Source of the DNA: Spirochaeta sp.
GTDB taxonomy: Bacteria; Spirochaetota; Spirochaetia; DSM-27196; Alkalispirochaetaceae
DNA: 26,031 nucleotides
Assembly (NCBI GenBank): GCA_007117185.1
Contig: SKHA01000106.1
Span: forward strand, 1-26,031
Reading direction: 5' to 3'
Positions within the stretch are counted from its first letter, which is position 1. The number at the start of each line of letters is the position of its first letter. This document shows positions 8,226 to 15,863 of this stretch, in pieces. The notes beneath the pieces are model-generated. The model had not been told where the DNA came from. It did no database searches and saw only the letters and a list, made by a program, of their open reading frames with translations. The position numbers and the translations under genes were made by a program.

Positions 8226-8825
8226 CTAGGGAAGTTGACGAAGAATCTTCCTGACTTCGTCATCCACATAGTGCTTGTCGATCTCATCGGGCAGCAACCC
8301 CACCATCTCGTGGCTGAGATAGTGAATCCACTGGTCTTCGTCGGGAGTTCGGACAACGTGTTTCCGGCAATAGTAGTCCGGTTGAATCGGCAGATGCTCC
8401 GGCACGTAGTCACGAATCTTATAGTCGTGAACCGCTACGCGAATGTCATGACGGGGAATGCCCTTTGCCAGAATCACCTCAACCAGATGATTGACGGTCC
8501 GTCCGGTGTCAAAAATATCATCCACCAGGAGGATGCGATCACCGCTGCGGAGATGCTCCGGGCTGTAGGTCCACCCGTCCACGCTGACCCGATCGTGCTC
8601 GTGAATGTCCGTATATGACCGGGCAACAACTGCGGCGTAGAACACCGGCCGTTGTCCCCGACGGACAAACTTGAAGTACTCGCTGATTACGTTCCCCATG
8701 TAAGCGCCACCACGAAGACTCACGTAGATAACGTCCGGGATAAACTCATCCGCACAGATCCGGTGAGCCAGGCGTATCGCGTTATTGCGAATAGTGTCGT
8801 AAGGGATGAATTCCTTGTTGCTCAT
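8226..8825 (-). CDS. Phosphoribosyltransferase, COG2236 (Hpt1/Xpt1-like)
   Basis: A 199-residue type I phosphoribosyltransferase, probably a cytosolic purine (hypoxanthine/xanthine/guanine) salvage enzyme using PRPP. The PRPP-binding signature RILLVDDIFDTGRTV is at about residues 97-111, and the VSLRGGAYMG loop at 35-44 matches the second conserved loop of the fold. The C-terminal pattern IQPDYYCRK followed by DEDQWIHYLSHE resembles the PDYY...WI..PWE region of COG2236 proteins rather than classical HGPRT, which has a longer flexible loop. The start ATG overlaps the htrA-like stop as ATGA, so translation is coupled. The exact base preferred cannot be read from the sequence. The giant secreted-protein gene follows after 20 bp. 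Confidence 0.85.
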   Translation of the reverse strand: MSNKEFIPYDTIRNNAIRLAHRICADEFIPDVIYVSLRGGAYMGNVISEYFKFVRRGQRPVFYAAVVARSYTDIHEHDRVSVDGWTYSPEHLRSGDRILLVDDIFDTGRTVNHLVEVILAKGIPRHDIRVAVHDYKIRDYVPEHLPIQPDYYCRKHVVRTPDEDQWIHYLSHEMVGLLPDEIDKHYVDDEVRKILRQLP

Positions 8826-10306
8826 GGGGCGATCCTCAATTCAAGTGTAGTGCCATCACGCAGTATCTCCAGGACCAGATTCCTGCCGCCATCGTTCAGT
8901 GCCAGATAGAAGTCGATCATTTCCGGTGTCTCCTGTCCGTTAATTCTGGTGATTACGTCACCGACTCGCAACCCCGCCTGCGCAGCGGCAGTACGTCCTT
9001 CTACGGAACTCACCAGGACGCCCGGTCGGTCCGCTGGCAGCTCCATCTCCTGGCGAACGGAAGCGGAGAGAGGGAACGTTGAAAAACCCGGCCACAGGCG
9101 ACGATTCAGTTCGGCGATCTGTCGGTCCGACTCACGCTCGGCAATACGGACCTCCAGGGAGAGACGTTCGCCATAGCGGATCACCTCGAAGCGGGCGTTT
9201 CGCCCAACCGGGAGCTCCCCCACCGCGAGAACAAGCTGGTCGGAATCCTGAATGCGCGTCCCGTTGATAGCGACGATGAAATCTCCCGGTTTGAGACCAC
9301 CGCGATCAGCGGGAGAATCCAGGAAGAGATGGTGTATCAGCGCGCCGCGACGGTCAGGCAACCCCAGACTGCTGGCGAACTCGCTGTTCACCGAACGAAT
9401 GCTGACCCCCAGCCATCCATACCGAACCGTTCCGGATTCGATAAAATCATCAATGGCGCGTATTACGTTGTTGATCGGAATAGAGAAGCCCAGTCCGACG
9501 CTGCCACCGGTCTGCGAGGTGATCCATGTGTTGATCCCGATAACCTCGCCGCGAAGGTTGATAAGGGCGCCGCCGCTGTTACCGCGATTTATCGCCGCAT
9601 CAGTCTGGATAAAGTCGCTGATATTGCCATCGGGGCCGCCCCGGCGGTTGACTGCGCTGACAATTCCCGCGGTTACCGTGGACTGAAATCCGAAGGGGCT
9701 GCCGATCGCCAGAACCCAGTCGCCCACACGCAGCGAGTCCGAGTCCCCCATCGCTGCCACGGGGATCTCGTCACCGGTCTCAAAGGATAGCAGCGCCAGG
9801 TCTTTGCGGGCGTCTTTGCCGACGATATCGGCGGAGTACTCTTCCCCATCGTCGAGGGTTATGGTGATCTGATCGGCATTACCCACAACGTGGTCGTTGG
9901 TGAGGACATAATACAGATCACCGTCCCGGCGGACGATCACCCCCGAGCCAAGCCCCTGAGTCCGAAACTGCCGATCCCGATCCGAACGGTCGCTGTCGGG
10001 CTCACCGAAAAAGAAGTCAAACCACGGGGCGTCTTCTCCCCGGGGGATCGCCTGGGTTCGAACCTCCTCCACATCAATGCGGACAACGCTTGGGCGCGCA
10101 ACTGCGGCGACCTCACGAAAACTGTCCTGAAGGCTTTCCAGAACGGGGCTGGCCAGGGTATCCCGATCCCGCGCCGCCACTGGAGCCAGATCCGACGAGC
10201 TGGTAGAGCAGGAAAAGAGCCCAACCGAGAGCAGCATCCCCGCAACCATACCCACAAGCAGCACGTTCAGGACGAAGAATAACGGTGAAGAAAACAGTTT
10301 ACGCAT
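8822..10306 (-). CDS. HtrA/Deg-type periplasmic serine protease with two PDZ domains
   Basis: Envelope protein quality-control protease of the trypsin-like HtrA (Do/DegQ/DegS) group, 494 residues. The catalytic triad is visible as H139 in LTNDHVV, D169 in RKDLALLS and S244 in RGNSGGAL. PDZ1 spans about 297-388 (YGWLGVSIR onward) and PDZ2 about 405-492 (GVLVSSVEG onward, ending in the C-terminus), the DegP/DegQ arrangement. The N-terminus has a basic start and a 22-residue hydrophobic stretch ending in LFSC (C33), so the protease may be a lipoprotein or membrane-anchored rather than freely soluble. An acidic, low-complexity loop (about 100-114) sits before the GLGSG strand. The start overlaps the map stop by one base (TAATG), and the stop overlaps the phosphoribosyltransferase start. 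Confidence 0.96.
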   Translation of the reverse strand: MRKLFSSPLFFVLNVLLVGMVAGMLLSVGLFSCSTSSSDLAPVAARDRDTLASPVLESLQDSFREVAAVARPSVVRIDVEEVRTQAIPRGEDAPWFDFFFGEPDSDRSDRDRQFRTQGLGSGVIVRRDGDLYYVLTNDHVVGNADQITITLDDGEEYSADIVGKDARKDLALLSFETGDEIPVAAMGDSDSLRVGDWVLAIGSPFGFQSTVTAGIVSAVNRRGGPDGNISDFIQTDAAINRGNSGGALINLRGEVIGINTWITSQTGGSVGLGFSIPINNVIRAIDDFIESGTVRYGWLGVSIRSVNSEFASSLGLPDRRGALIHHLFLDSPADRGGLKPGDFIVAINGTRIQDSDQLVLAVGELPVGRNARFEVIRYGERLSLEVRIAERESDRQIAELNRRLWPGFSTFPLSASVRQEMELPADRPGVLVSSVEGRTAAAQAGLRVGDVITRINGQETPEMIDFYLALNDGGRNLVLEILRDGTTLELRIAP

Positions 10307-11091
10307 TACGCGAGGACCTCCGCGGGAGAATGTACTGACTCGTTGGCTCTTCGGGTGAGAACTTCCACATGATCGTGATGAATTGCCACGGTATGTTCAA
10401 AGTGGGCGGACAGCCGGTTGTCTGCGGTGACCACAGTCCACTCATCATCCAGGATCTCCACGTCGTCAACCCCGAGATTGACCATCGGTTCGATCGCCAG
10501 GACCATACCAGCTTTCAGGCGCGGATTGGGACCACGCCCCACATAATTGGGAATCTGGGGATCCTCGTGAATGTCCAGCCCCACTCCGTGGCCGCAATAC
10601 GGCCGGACAACGCCGAAGTTGTGCTCCCGAATCACTGAATGAATGGCCCGGGAAATATCGTTGACCCGCTTGCCTTTTGCCGCTGCATCAATACCGCGTT
10701 CCAGGCTTTCACGGGTTACATCCAGCAGTTTCCGGGCATCCCGGGAGATCTTTCCGACGGGGACGGTGATGGCCGAATCACTGAAATATCCCTGGTATTC
10801 TATGCCGCAGTCGATGCTGACGATGTCCCCCCCGGTAAGAACACGGTTTCCGGGAATACCATGAATCACCTCTTCGTTGACGGAGATGCACATCGCTCCG
10901 GGAAACCCGTTGTACCCCAGAAAGGCAGGGCGCCCGCCCAGAGCAAGGATCTCTCTGCGGGCAAAGGTATCAAGTTCCAGGGTTGTCATTCCTTCACACA
11001 GGTGAGCCTCGACGCGCTCCAGCACACCTGCCAGCAGACGACAGGACTCGCGGATGCCCGCGATTTGCCGGGCTGTTTTTAAACGAATCAT
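10306..11091 (-). CDS. map: Methionine aminopeptidase type I
   Basis: Removes the initiator methionine from nascent proteins in the cytosol. From the chosen ATG at 11091 the product has 261 residues, the normal length for type Ia enzymes. The five metal ligands are all present: D94 (SIDCGI), D105 (YFSDSA), H168 (CGHGVG), E201 (AIEPMV) and E232 (HFEHT), together with H77 of VIHGIP. The frame is open further upstream (possible ATGs at 11124 and 11196), but the family normally begins with the M-I-x-L-K-T segment, which fixes 11091. The upstream ATG at 11124 would overlap the preceding gene by 14 bp and cannot be fully excluded. No strong ribosome-binding site is evident, so coupling to the upstream gene is likely. 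Confidence 0.96.
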   Translation of the reverse strand: MIRLKTARQIAGIRESCRLLAGVLERVEAHLCEGMTTLELDTFARREILALGGRPAFLGYNGFPGAMCISVNEEVIHGIPGNRVLTGGDIVSIDCGIEYQGYFSDSAITVPVGKISRDARKLLDVTRESLERGIDAAAKGKRVNDISRAIHSVIREHNFGVVRPYCGHGVGLDIHEDPQIPNYVGRGPNPRLKAGMVLAIEPMVNLGVDDVEILDDEWTVVTADNRLSAHFEHTVAIHHDHVEVLTRRANESVHSPAEVLA

Positions 11092-11110
11092 TCGCCGGAT
11101 GGTAGCATTT

Positions 11111-12802
11111 TCACCGCTGGCCATCAACAACGGCACGATAGCTGTAGAGCGCTTCTGCTGCGGGCGCCAGTTCAATCGCCCGATCAACCCGCTCAAGGAC
11201 GTCCCTCCTGTCGCCGTAGAAGCGGTACAGTTCAGCTTCCAGCATCAGAACGAGTACCTCCCTGTTCGTCTTCTGCCCCGGAGCGGTTTCCACGGATCGC
11301 TCGAGCCAACGACGCAGCCCGGCGATCTCCTGTCGAGCCAGCGTCTCCGGGAGAAATCGAAGGGCAAACAGCGCGCGATTGTAGCGATCAGCCCACGTTT
11401 CCGGCCCCTCCAGGAGCGCTTCCATCATGTCAGGGCGCTGCAGGCGATCCGCTTCCAGGAGATGGGCGGTACGAGTCCAGGTGGAGGTGTGCGGTCCATA
11501 CCGACGCCGGATCTCGTCAAGCCCCGGGATGTCCCGTCGCACCGCCAGGAGCCGCGCCAGAAAACCCACTACCGGATCCGCGTCAGGAAAGCGGTTCACA
11601 TAACGCCACAGGTCTGACTCCAGCCGTTCCAGCGAGGCAATACTCCCTGATCCGCTGTGATAGCCCAGGATCCGAGCCAGCAGCCATGACCGGTGCAACC
11701 CGGTGTCATCGTCCCGCAATGGTTCCAGCAGTTCCCGAGCGGAGTCCAGATCTCCCCTGCCCAGCCTGAGCACCGCAAGGGTGTGAAGAAGGTCGGGGTT
11801 ACCGGGGTGACTCTCCAGCCCTGCCAGAGCCGCATCTTCCGCACCTGCGTCGCCGGCCCGAAACAAGAACACCGCTTCGTTCAGGAACGGGAGATGGGAG
11901 TACCCCGGCGCGACCCGCTGGATCTCCCGGTAAAGCTCCAGGGCCGCGTCGACCCGCCCGGTCCGCACCAGCGATTCGGCCTGCAGGTGCAGCATCGGAG
12001 GCGACACCGCTTCCCGCGGGGGAAGTTGCTGAAACACCGAAAACAACCAGTCATCGTCGCCGACCCACCCCGCGATGGTTGCCTGCGAACGCGGGTAGGA
12101 GGTGGTTGCCCGAAGCTCCGGCAGGAGTTGGCGCAGCGTATCTCCATCGCCCCGGGCGGCGGCGCTGAGGGCGGCGTTCAGCAGAAACGCTTCCACGCCG
12201 GTGGCCTCCCACCCTGCCATGAGTGCCGACACCGAATCATCCCTGAGGGCCTGGAAAATCGTCGCCACAGTTTCCAGAGGTTCTCCGCTCCGGCTCAGCT
12301 GGTCAAGACCCTCCAGAGACCGGCTCCGATTGGATGGTTCAACCGCAGAGACCACCAGCAACAGCTGGGTCAGCTCCCCGGCGGGACGCACCCCCGAGAG
12401 CAGTGCGGCGGCGCGTTCGTTTTCACCTCTTCGCAACGCCGCGTAGCCTCCGATTATCCGCCAGCGGCTGTCCCGGGGCATCATCTGCACAGCCGGTTCG
12501 GAGAGGTCCATGATCAGCGTCCACCGCTCTGGTTCCGGGAGATCCCAGGCGAGGCGGATCAGTCTCGACCATTCCCGGGGCCGGCGGGCAAACTGTGATG
12601 CGTCCAGAAGGTCCTGTTGGTACTCAGCGCCGTAATCTCCCTGCTCACCCCGGGAATCCAGTTGCCGAATGAGGTGCCCCAGGGAAAAACCGGCGCGTAT
12701 ATCCTCCAGCGAAAAGAGAATAATTGCGGCGGTCATCAGGGCGAAGAGGATTGACAGTGCCAGGAGTACCCAGCGATTCTGCAGAAATCCCGGTAGATTC
12801 AC
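11111..12802 (-). CDS. Membrane-anchored helical-repeat (TPR-like) protein, function unknown
   Basis: A 563-residue protein with one N-terminal hydrophobic segment (about 11-31) and a long periplasmic or cytoplasmic remainder made of alpha-helical pairs. TPR-like patterns are clearest around residues 280-380, for example ALELYREIQRVAPGYSHLP and LAVLRLGRGDLDSARELLEPL. Arg, Leu, Ala and Asp/Glu dominate; no catalytic motif was recognised. It starts with a GTG that overlaps the nusB stop as GTGA, and map follows after 19 bp. In this context, between NusB and Map and near SurA/HtrA, it could be an envelope-assembly scaffold, but this is a guess from the neighbours only. Confidence 0.8.
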   Translation of the reverse strand: MNLPGFLQNRWVLLALSILFALMTAAIILFSLEDIRAGFSLGHLIRQLDSRGEQGDYGAEYQQDLLDASQFARRPREWSRLIRLAWDLPEPERWTLIMDLSEPAVQMMPRDSRWRIIGGYAALRRGENERAAALLSGVRPAGELTQLLLVVSAVEPSNRSRSLEGLDQLSRSGEPLETVATIFQALRDDSVSALMAGWEATGVEAFLLNAALSAAARGDGDTLRQLLPELRATTSYPRSQATIAGWVGDDDWLFSVFQQLPPREAVSPPMLHLQAESLVRTGRVDAALELYREIQRVAPGYSHLPFLNEAVFLFRAGDAGAEDAALAGLESHPGNPDLLHTLAVLRLGRGDLDSARELLEPLRDDDTGLHRSWLLARILGYHSGSGSIASLERLESDLWRYVNRFPDADPVVGFLARLLAVRRDIPGLDEIRRRYGPHTSTWTRTAHLLEADRLQRPDMMEALLEGPETWADRYNRALFALRFLPETLARQEIAGLRRWLERSVETAPGQKTNREVLVLMLEAELYRFYGDRRDVLERVDRAIELAPAAEALYSYRAVVDGQR

Positions 12803-13224
12803 CCCTGTGCTCCAACCTCCCTGGCGATCGCATCGAGAACACCGTTGACGAAGCGGAATGAACCTTCCCCGGAGAGCTCTTTGGTGAGTTCCACCGCTTC
12901 ATCGATGGTGACCTGACGGGGGATCTCCGCCACATGGAGAAGGCAGTATGTTGCCATCCGGAGAATCGCCAGCTCCACCCTGGCCAACCGGGTAATATCC
13001 CAGTGGTCCAGGTGCCCGGCGATGGTCCGGTCGATCTCTTCATGTCGCTCCAGAACCCCCTGTATGATCAGCCGGGGAAATACCAGCTCTTCCTCGGGGA
13101 CTTTGCCCTCAAAGACCGCGTTGTCCCACAAAAAAGAGAGAACGGTCTGGGGGCTGCTGTTGCCGGCATCCCAGCTGTACAGTGCCTGTACAGCAAGGCG
13201 GCGACCTTTTCTTCGGGATGCCAT
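12799..13224 (-). CDS. nusB: Transcription antitermination factor NusB
   Basis: NusB binds boxA RNA with NusE (ribosomal protein S10) and promotes antitermination at rRNA operons. The 141-residue product has the family length and landmarks: RRLAVQALYSWD near residues 8-19 at the RNA/S10 face, a central ARVELAILRMATYCLL helix, and the C-terminal signature VTIDEAVELTKE followed by FVNGVLDAIA. It lies 8 bp after the SurA-like gene, with only a weak GA-rich site before its ATG, and overlaps the next gene by 4 bp (GTGA). Confidence 0.96.
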   Translation of the reverse strand: MASRRKGRRLAVQALYSWDAGNSSPQTVLSFLWDNAVFEGKVPEEELVFPRLIIQGVLERHEEIDRTIAGHLDHWDITRLARVELAILRMATYCLLHVAEIPRQVTIDEAVELTKELSGEGSFRFVNGVLDAIAREVGAQG

Positions 13225-13232
13225 TCTTCATT

Positions 13233-14294
13233 CTACCAGTTGAGGTTATCCGGATACCGCTGAATGGAAGCTTCTTCCCTGAGCTCCCGCAAAACGGTCT
13301 GCAGTGCCTGTTGAAAGATCTCCTGTTGCCGCTGCGCGACGATATAGCCCTGTATCTGTCCGCGAACAGTCATCTGCTCTCCCGGGAGGAGAGGGTCGTC
13401 CAATTGCAGCAGCCGGGGGGAACGTCGGTCGGTAACCCGCAGGATGTGCAACCCCAGATTACTCTCCAGGACTCCGGAGATCTGCTCTTCGTCAAGGTCA
13501 AAAACTGTCTCGACAAACGCCCTGCCCAGTCGCTGCTGCGCGGTCTGATCTCCCCGAATGAGGTATCCGAAATCACCTCCCGCGTAGGTCACGTCGTCCA
13601 GGGATGCCCGCATGAGCTGCGCGAAGGTGGTGGTGCCCCGTTCAAGCTGCCGGGCCATGGTCAGCGCCCGCTGGCGTATTTCCCTGGTCTGCGTCTCAGT
13701 ACGATTACGAAGATCGAAGAAGAGGTGTTCAAACCGAACCATCGCCGGGTTGGTAAACTGCTGGGCGTTCTCCTCGTACACCTGCCTGATCTCTCTGGCT
13801 GAGGGCTCCTGTATCTCGCCGAAGCGTCCCTGCGCCCGGTCCAGGATGAAACGCTCCTGGGTAAGCCTGTCCCTGATCTCCTGGCGGTATTCCTCCCAGG
13901 AGAGCCCCATCTGCTGCTGCAGAAGGGTGCGAAACTCCGCGTCCGAGACGGGTTGCCCGAGACTTTGTCGCTGCGCAGCGATGGCGCGGTCGATTTCCTC
14001 AGTTGTTATGCGAATGTTCGCCCGAGTTGCTGCCTGCCGCAGCAGTACGTCGCCTATCTGTGCTTCCAGCACCTCAAGGCGATTCTCCCGGGTGAGCTCC
14101 CGTCCCAACTGCTGCTCCAGGATTCGCACCTGATTGCGAATTTCCCGCTGCCCGATGTTCACCGTCTCGGTCAATCGAACCACCGCAACCGGTCTGTCCA
14201 GGACTTGCGCCGCCACGATGAAGAGGGGAAACAACAAAAGGACAACCAGAGCAAAAAGAACTCTGCCGCTGTGTCTTATCATGGGTGTAACCAT
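13233..14294 (-). CDS. SurA-like periplasmic peptidyl-prolyl isomerase (parvulin type)
   Basis: Predicted outer-membrane protein chaperone and prolyl isomerase, 353 residues from the ATG at 14294. A signal peptide (hydrophobic core about 12-28, AxxA-like site near residue 29) is followed by a SurA_N-like helical domain (about 35-165), one parvulin/PpiC domain (about 184-290) and a helical C-terminal tail. The PpiC domain keeps H190 (VRFEHLFF), GGDFGY (239-244) and GLHILRV (281-287), so isomerase activity is plausible. Unlike E. coli SurA, only one parvulin domain is present. An ATG at 14282 is an equally good signal-peptide start; 14294 was preferred because it sits one base from the J-domain gene's stop (TGATATG), suggesting coupling. 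The frame extends to an ATG at 14327, which would overlap the upstream gene. Confidence 0.9.
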   Translation of the reverse strand: MVTPMIRHSGRVLFALVVLLLFPLFIVAAQVLDRPVAVVRLTETVNIGQREIRNQVRILEQQLGRELTRENRLEVLEAQIGDVLLRQAATRANIRITTEEIDRAIAAQRQSLGQPVSDAEFRTLLQQQMGLSWEEYRQEIRDRLTQERFILDRAQGRFGEIQEPSAREIRQVYEENAQQFTNPAMVRFEHLFFDLRNRTETQTREIRQRALTMARQLERGTTTFAQLMRASLDDVTYAGGDFGYLIRGDQTAQQRLGRAFVETVFDLDEEQISGVLESNLGLHILRVTDRRSPRLLQLDDPLLPGEQMTVRGQIQGYIVAQRQQEIFQQALQTVLRELREEASIQRYPDNLNW

Positions 14295-14295
14295 A

Positions 14296-15111
14296 TCATA
14301 CCGTTTCAAAATATCCGAGCTCCTCACGAAGTTTCTTTATGCCAACCATCCGGTTGTCAAGGGCAAGGCCACGCTGAAGATACAGCGCAGCCCGCCGGCG
14401 TTCTCCCCGGGCAAGGTAGATCTCGGCGATCCGCCTGCAGCATAGCGCCCGGTCCCGCTGGGGTATCTTCCAGTCCAGCATCTGATGCAGACTCTCAAGG
14501 ACCACCGCCGGTTCTTCCAGGGCGACCATCCGATTGCAGACAAGGTTCCGCAGGCGGTCGTACACCTCAGCCATGAAATGGCGAAAATATGGCTTCTGTT
14601 CCTCAAAGCGGACGATAGCAGCGTACAGGTTGAAACCGCGGAGAAGTTCCTCCCGCTCCAGATACTCTTCAGCCAGCAGGAACGCGCAATCCATGAAATC
14701 TTCCGTGCCCAGGTGGCGTACCAGTTCAGCATCCCCGCTGGCCTGCATGCTTCCGTAAATCTGGAGTGCTTCCTCAGGATTGTCGTGAAGGAGATCGTAG
14801 AAGATGAGCCGGGCGCGACTTTCCGCGTCGCCACGGTTCCGTAAAAACTCAGCGTAGTCGAAGTCCGGTATCTGCCGGCCACCGGGACCGCTGCTGTGAT
14901 GGATCCCATTCTGCCGGTTGTACCGCTCCCGACGCTCCGGATCACGGAGCACCTCCCAGGCAACAACGAGCTTCTTCATCAGTTCGACGCTGCCGTCGTT
15001 GCCGTGGTTGAGGTCCGGGTGAACCTTTTTTACCTGTCGACGATAGGCATCACGTATTTCAGCGGTAGTTGCGTCGACTGAGACCTGGAGGATCTGGTAG
15101 TAGGTTGTCAA
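14296..15111 (-). CDS. J-domain (DnaJ-like) protein with helical C-terminal repeats
   Basis: A 271-residue co-chaperone-like protein. Residues 1-66 form a J domain with helix II YRRQVKKV, the diagnostic HPD at 31-33, and a C-terminal DPERRERYNRQNG. There is no Gly/Phe region and no zinc-finger cysteines, so this is a type III J protein that would stimulate a DnaK ATPase at a specific site. Residues about 85-265 look like paired helices (TPR-like), for example RIAEIYLARGERRRAALYLQ, probably a protein-binding module. Translation begins at a TTG that overlaps the upstream stop as TTGA; no in-frame ATG lies near the J domain start. There is no signal peptide, so it should act in the cytosol. Confidence 0.9.
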   Translation of the reverse strand: MTTYYQILQVSVDATTAEIRDAYRRQVKKVHPDLNHGNDGSVELMKKLVVAWEVLRDPERRERYNRQNGIHHSSGPGGRQIPDFDYAEFLRNRGDAESRARLIFYDLLHDNPEEALQIYGSMQASGDAELVRHLGTEDFMDCAFLLAEEYLEREELLRGFNLYAAIVRFEEQKPYFRHFMAEVYDRLRNLVCNRMVALEEPAVVLESLHQMLDWKIPQRDRALCCRRIAEIYLARGERRRAALYLQRGLALDNRMVGIKKLREELGYFETV

Positions 15112-15524
15112 CTCTCAAGCTTCAGACGGCTGCCAACCAGCGCCGCCTCCTCCCTTGATCGCAGGACATCGGAAAAGCGGATGAAGAGTCCCTCGTGTTC
15201 CATCGTTTTCATCAATCGGGCAAGGCTCTTCTGCGCTCCCAGAGGAGTTGCCAGCAGGAACGCAAAGCTCTTCTTGCCGGCAATCATGCCGGCCCGACCC
15301 AGCCACGTGGCGATGGAGTCCGGTATTCGTCCACCGAAGAAAGAGGTGGATGTCGTTCCCAGGGCAACATACGTATAGGGGGTGAGGGTCGCGTTGGAGT
15401 CTTTCTCGCCATCGATGATATCCACCTGGTGGCCGAGTTTTTCAATACCTTCAGCGACACCGCGAGCCAGTTCCGCTACGCGATCCCGCCGGGAACTGCC
15501 GAAGAAAACAACCGCAACCCTCAT
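15108..15524 (-). CDS. Flavodoxin-like protein
   Basis: A 138-residue alpha/beta protein resembling the flavodoxin/NAD(P)H-dependent reductase fold. An initial strand MRVAVVFFGSS is followed by helix RDRVAELARGVAEGIEKLGHQVDIID. A second region, YTYVALGTTSTSFFGGRIPDSI, occupies the place of the flavodoxin loop that contacts the isoalloxazine ring, and KKSFAFLLATPLGAQKSL forms a later strand-loop. The usual T/S-x-T-G-x-T phosphate-binding loop is only partly kept (FGSSRRDRV), so FMN binding is uncertain. The ATG at 15524 was chosen; a TTG at 15533 would overlap the secG stop. The gene lies 5 bp after secG and overlaps the J-domain gene by 4 bp. Its redox partner is unknown. Confidence 0.72.
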   Translation of the reverse strand: MRVAVVFFGSSRRDRVAELARGVAEGIEKLGHQVDIIDGEKDSNATLTPYTYVALGTTSTSFFGGRIPDSIATWLGRAGMIAGKKSFAFLLATPLGAQKSLARLMKTMEHEGLFIRFSDVLRSREEAALVGSRLKLES

Positions 15525-15529
15525 GAAGC

Positions 15530-15856
15530 TCAATTATCCTCTTCGGTTACCCACCACTCAACGGAGGTACTGCCCTGCTGCGCTTCGAGACGGCGCGCTG
15601 CCGCCTCAACATCACCGCTGTCGGGAGTCCGGTTAAGCCAGGCAAGACCAAACGAGCTGAGGAGAAATACTGCAGCCAGAACGCTGGTAATCCGAGTCAG
15701 GATATTTCCGCTGCGATTACCAACCTGGTTGGACGCACCACCACCGAAAATACCACCAAGCCCCTCGCCTCCCTCGTCCTGAAGCATAACAATCAGGACC
15801 AGAAACAGCGAACTGAGCACAAACACAATCATCAGAACAACACCTAAAAAACCCAT
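15530..15856 (-). CDS. secG: Preprotein translocase subunit SecG
   Basis: SecG is an accessory subunit of the SecYEG inner-membrane translocon. The 108-residue product has two hydrophobic segments (about 3-24 and 53-74) flanking the conserved polar loop VMLQDEGGEGLGGIFGGG, and an acidic, charged C-terminal tail, all typical. The ATG at 15856 is chosen because a GGTGAGG ribosome-binding site (15862-15868) lies 5 bp before it; the site overlaps the tpiA stop. A further upstream ATG at 15883 would run through tpiA and give an atypical polar N-terminus. The gene follows tpiA by 7 bp. Confidence 0.95.
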   Translation of the reverse strand: MGFLGVVLMIVFVLSSLFLVLIVMLQDEGGEGLGGIFGGGASNQVGNRSGNILTRITSVLAAVFLLSSFGLAWLNRTPDSGDVEAAARRLEAQQGSTSVEWWVTEEDN

Positions 15857-15863
15857 CGTTACC

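Noticed and set aside
11693..12598. Plus-strand open frame of 301 codons opposite the 563-residue repeat protein
   Set aside because: Antisense shadow; the minus-strand gene has a membrane segment, helical periodicity and tight operon junctions, while this frame has none.
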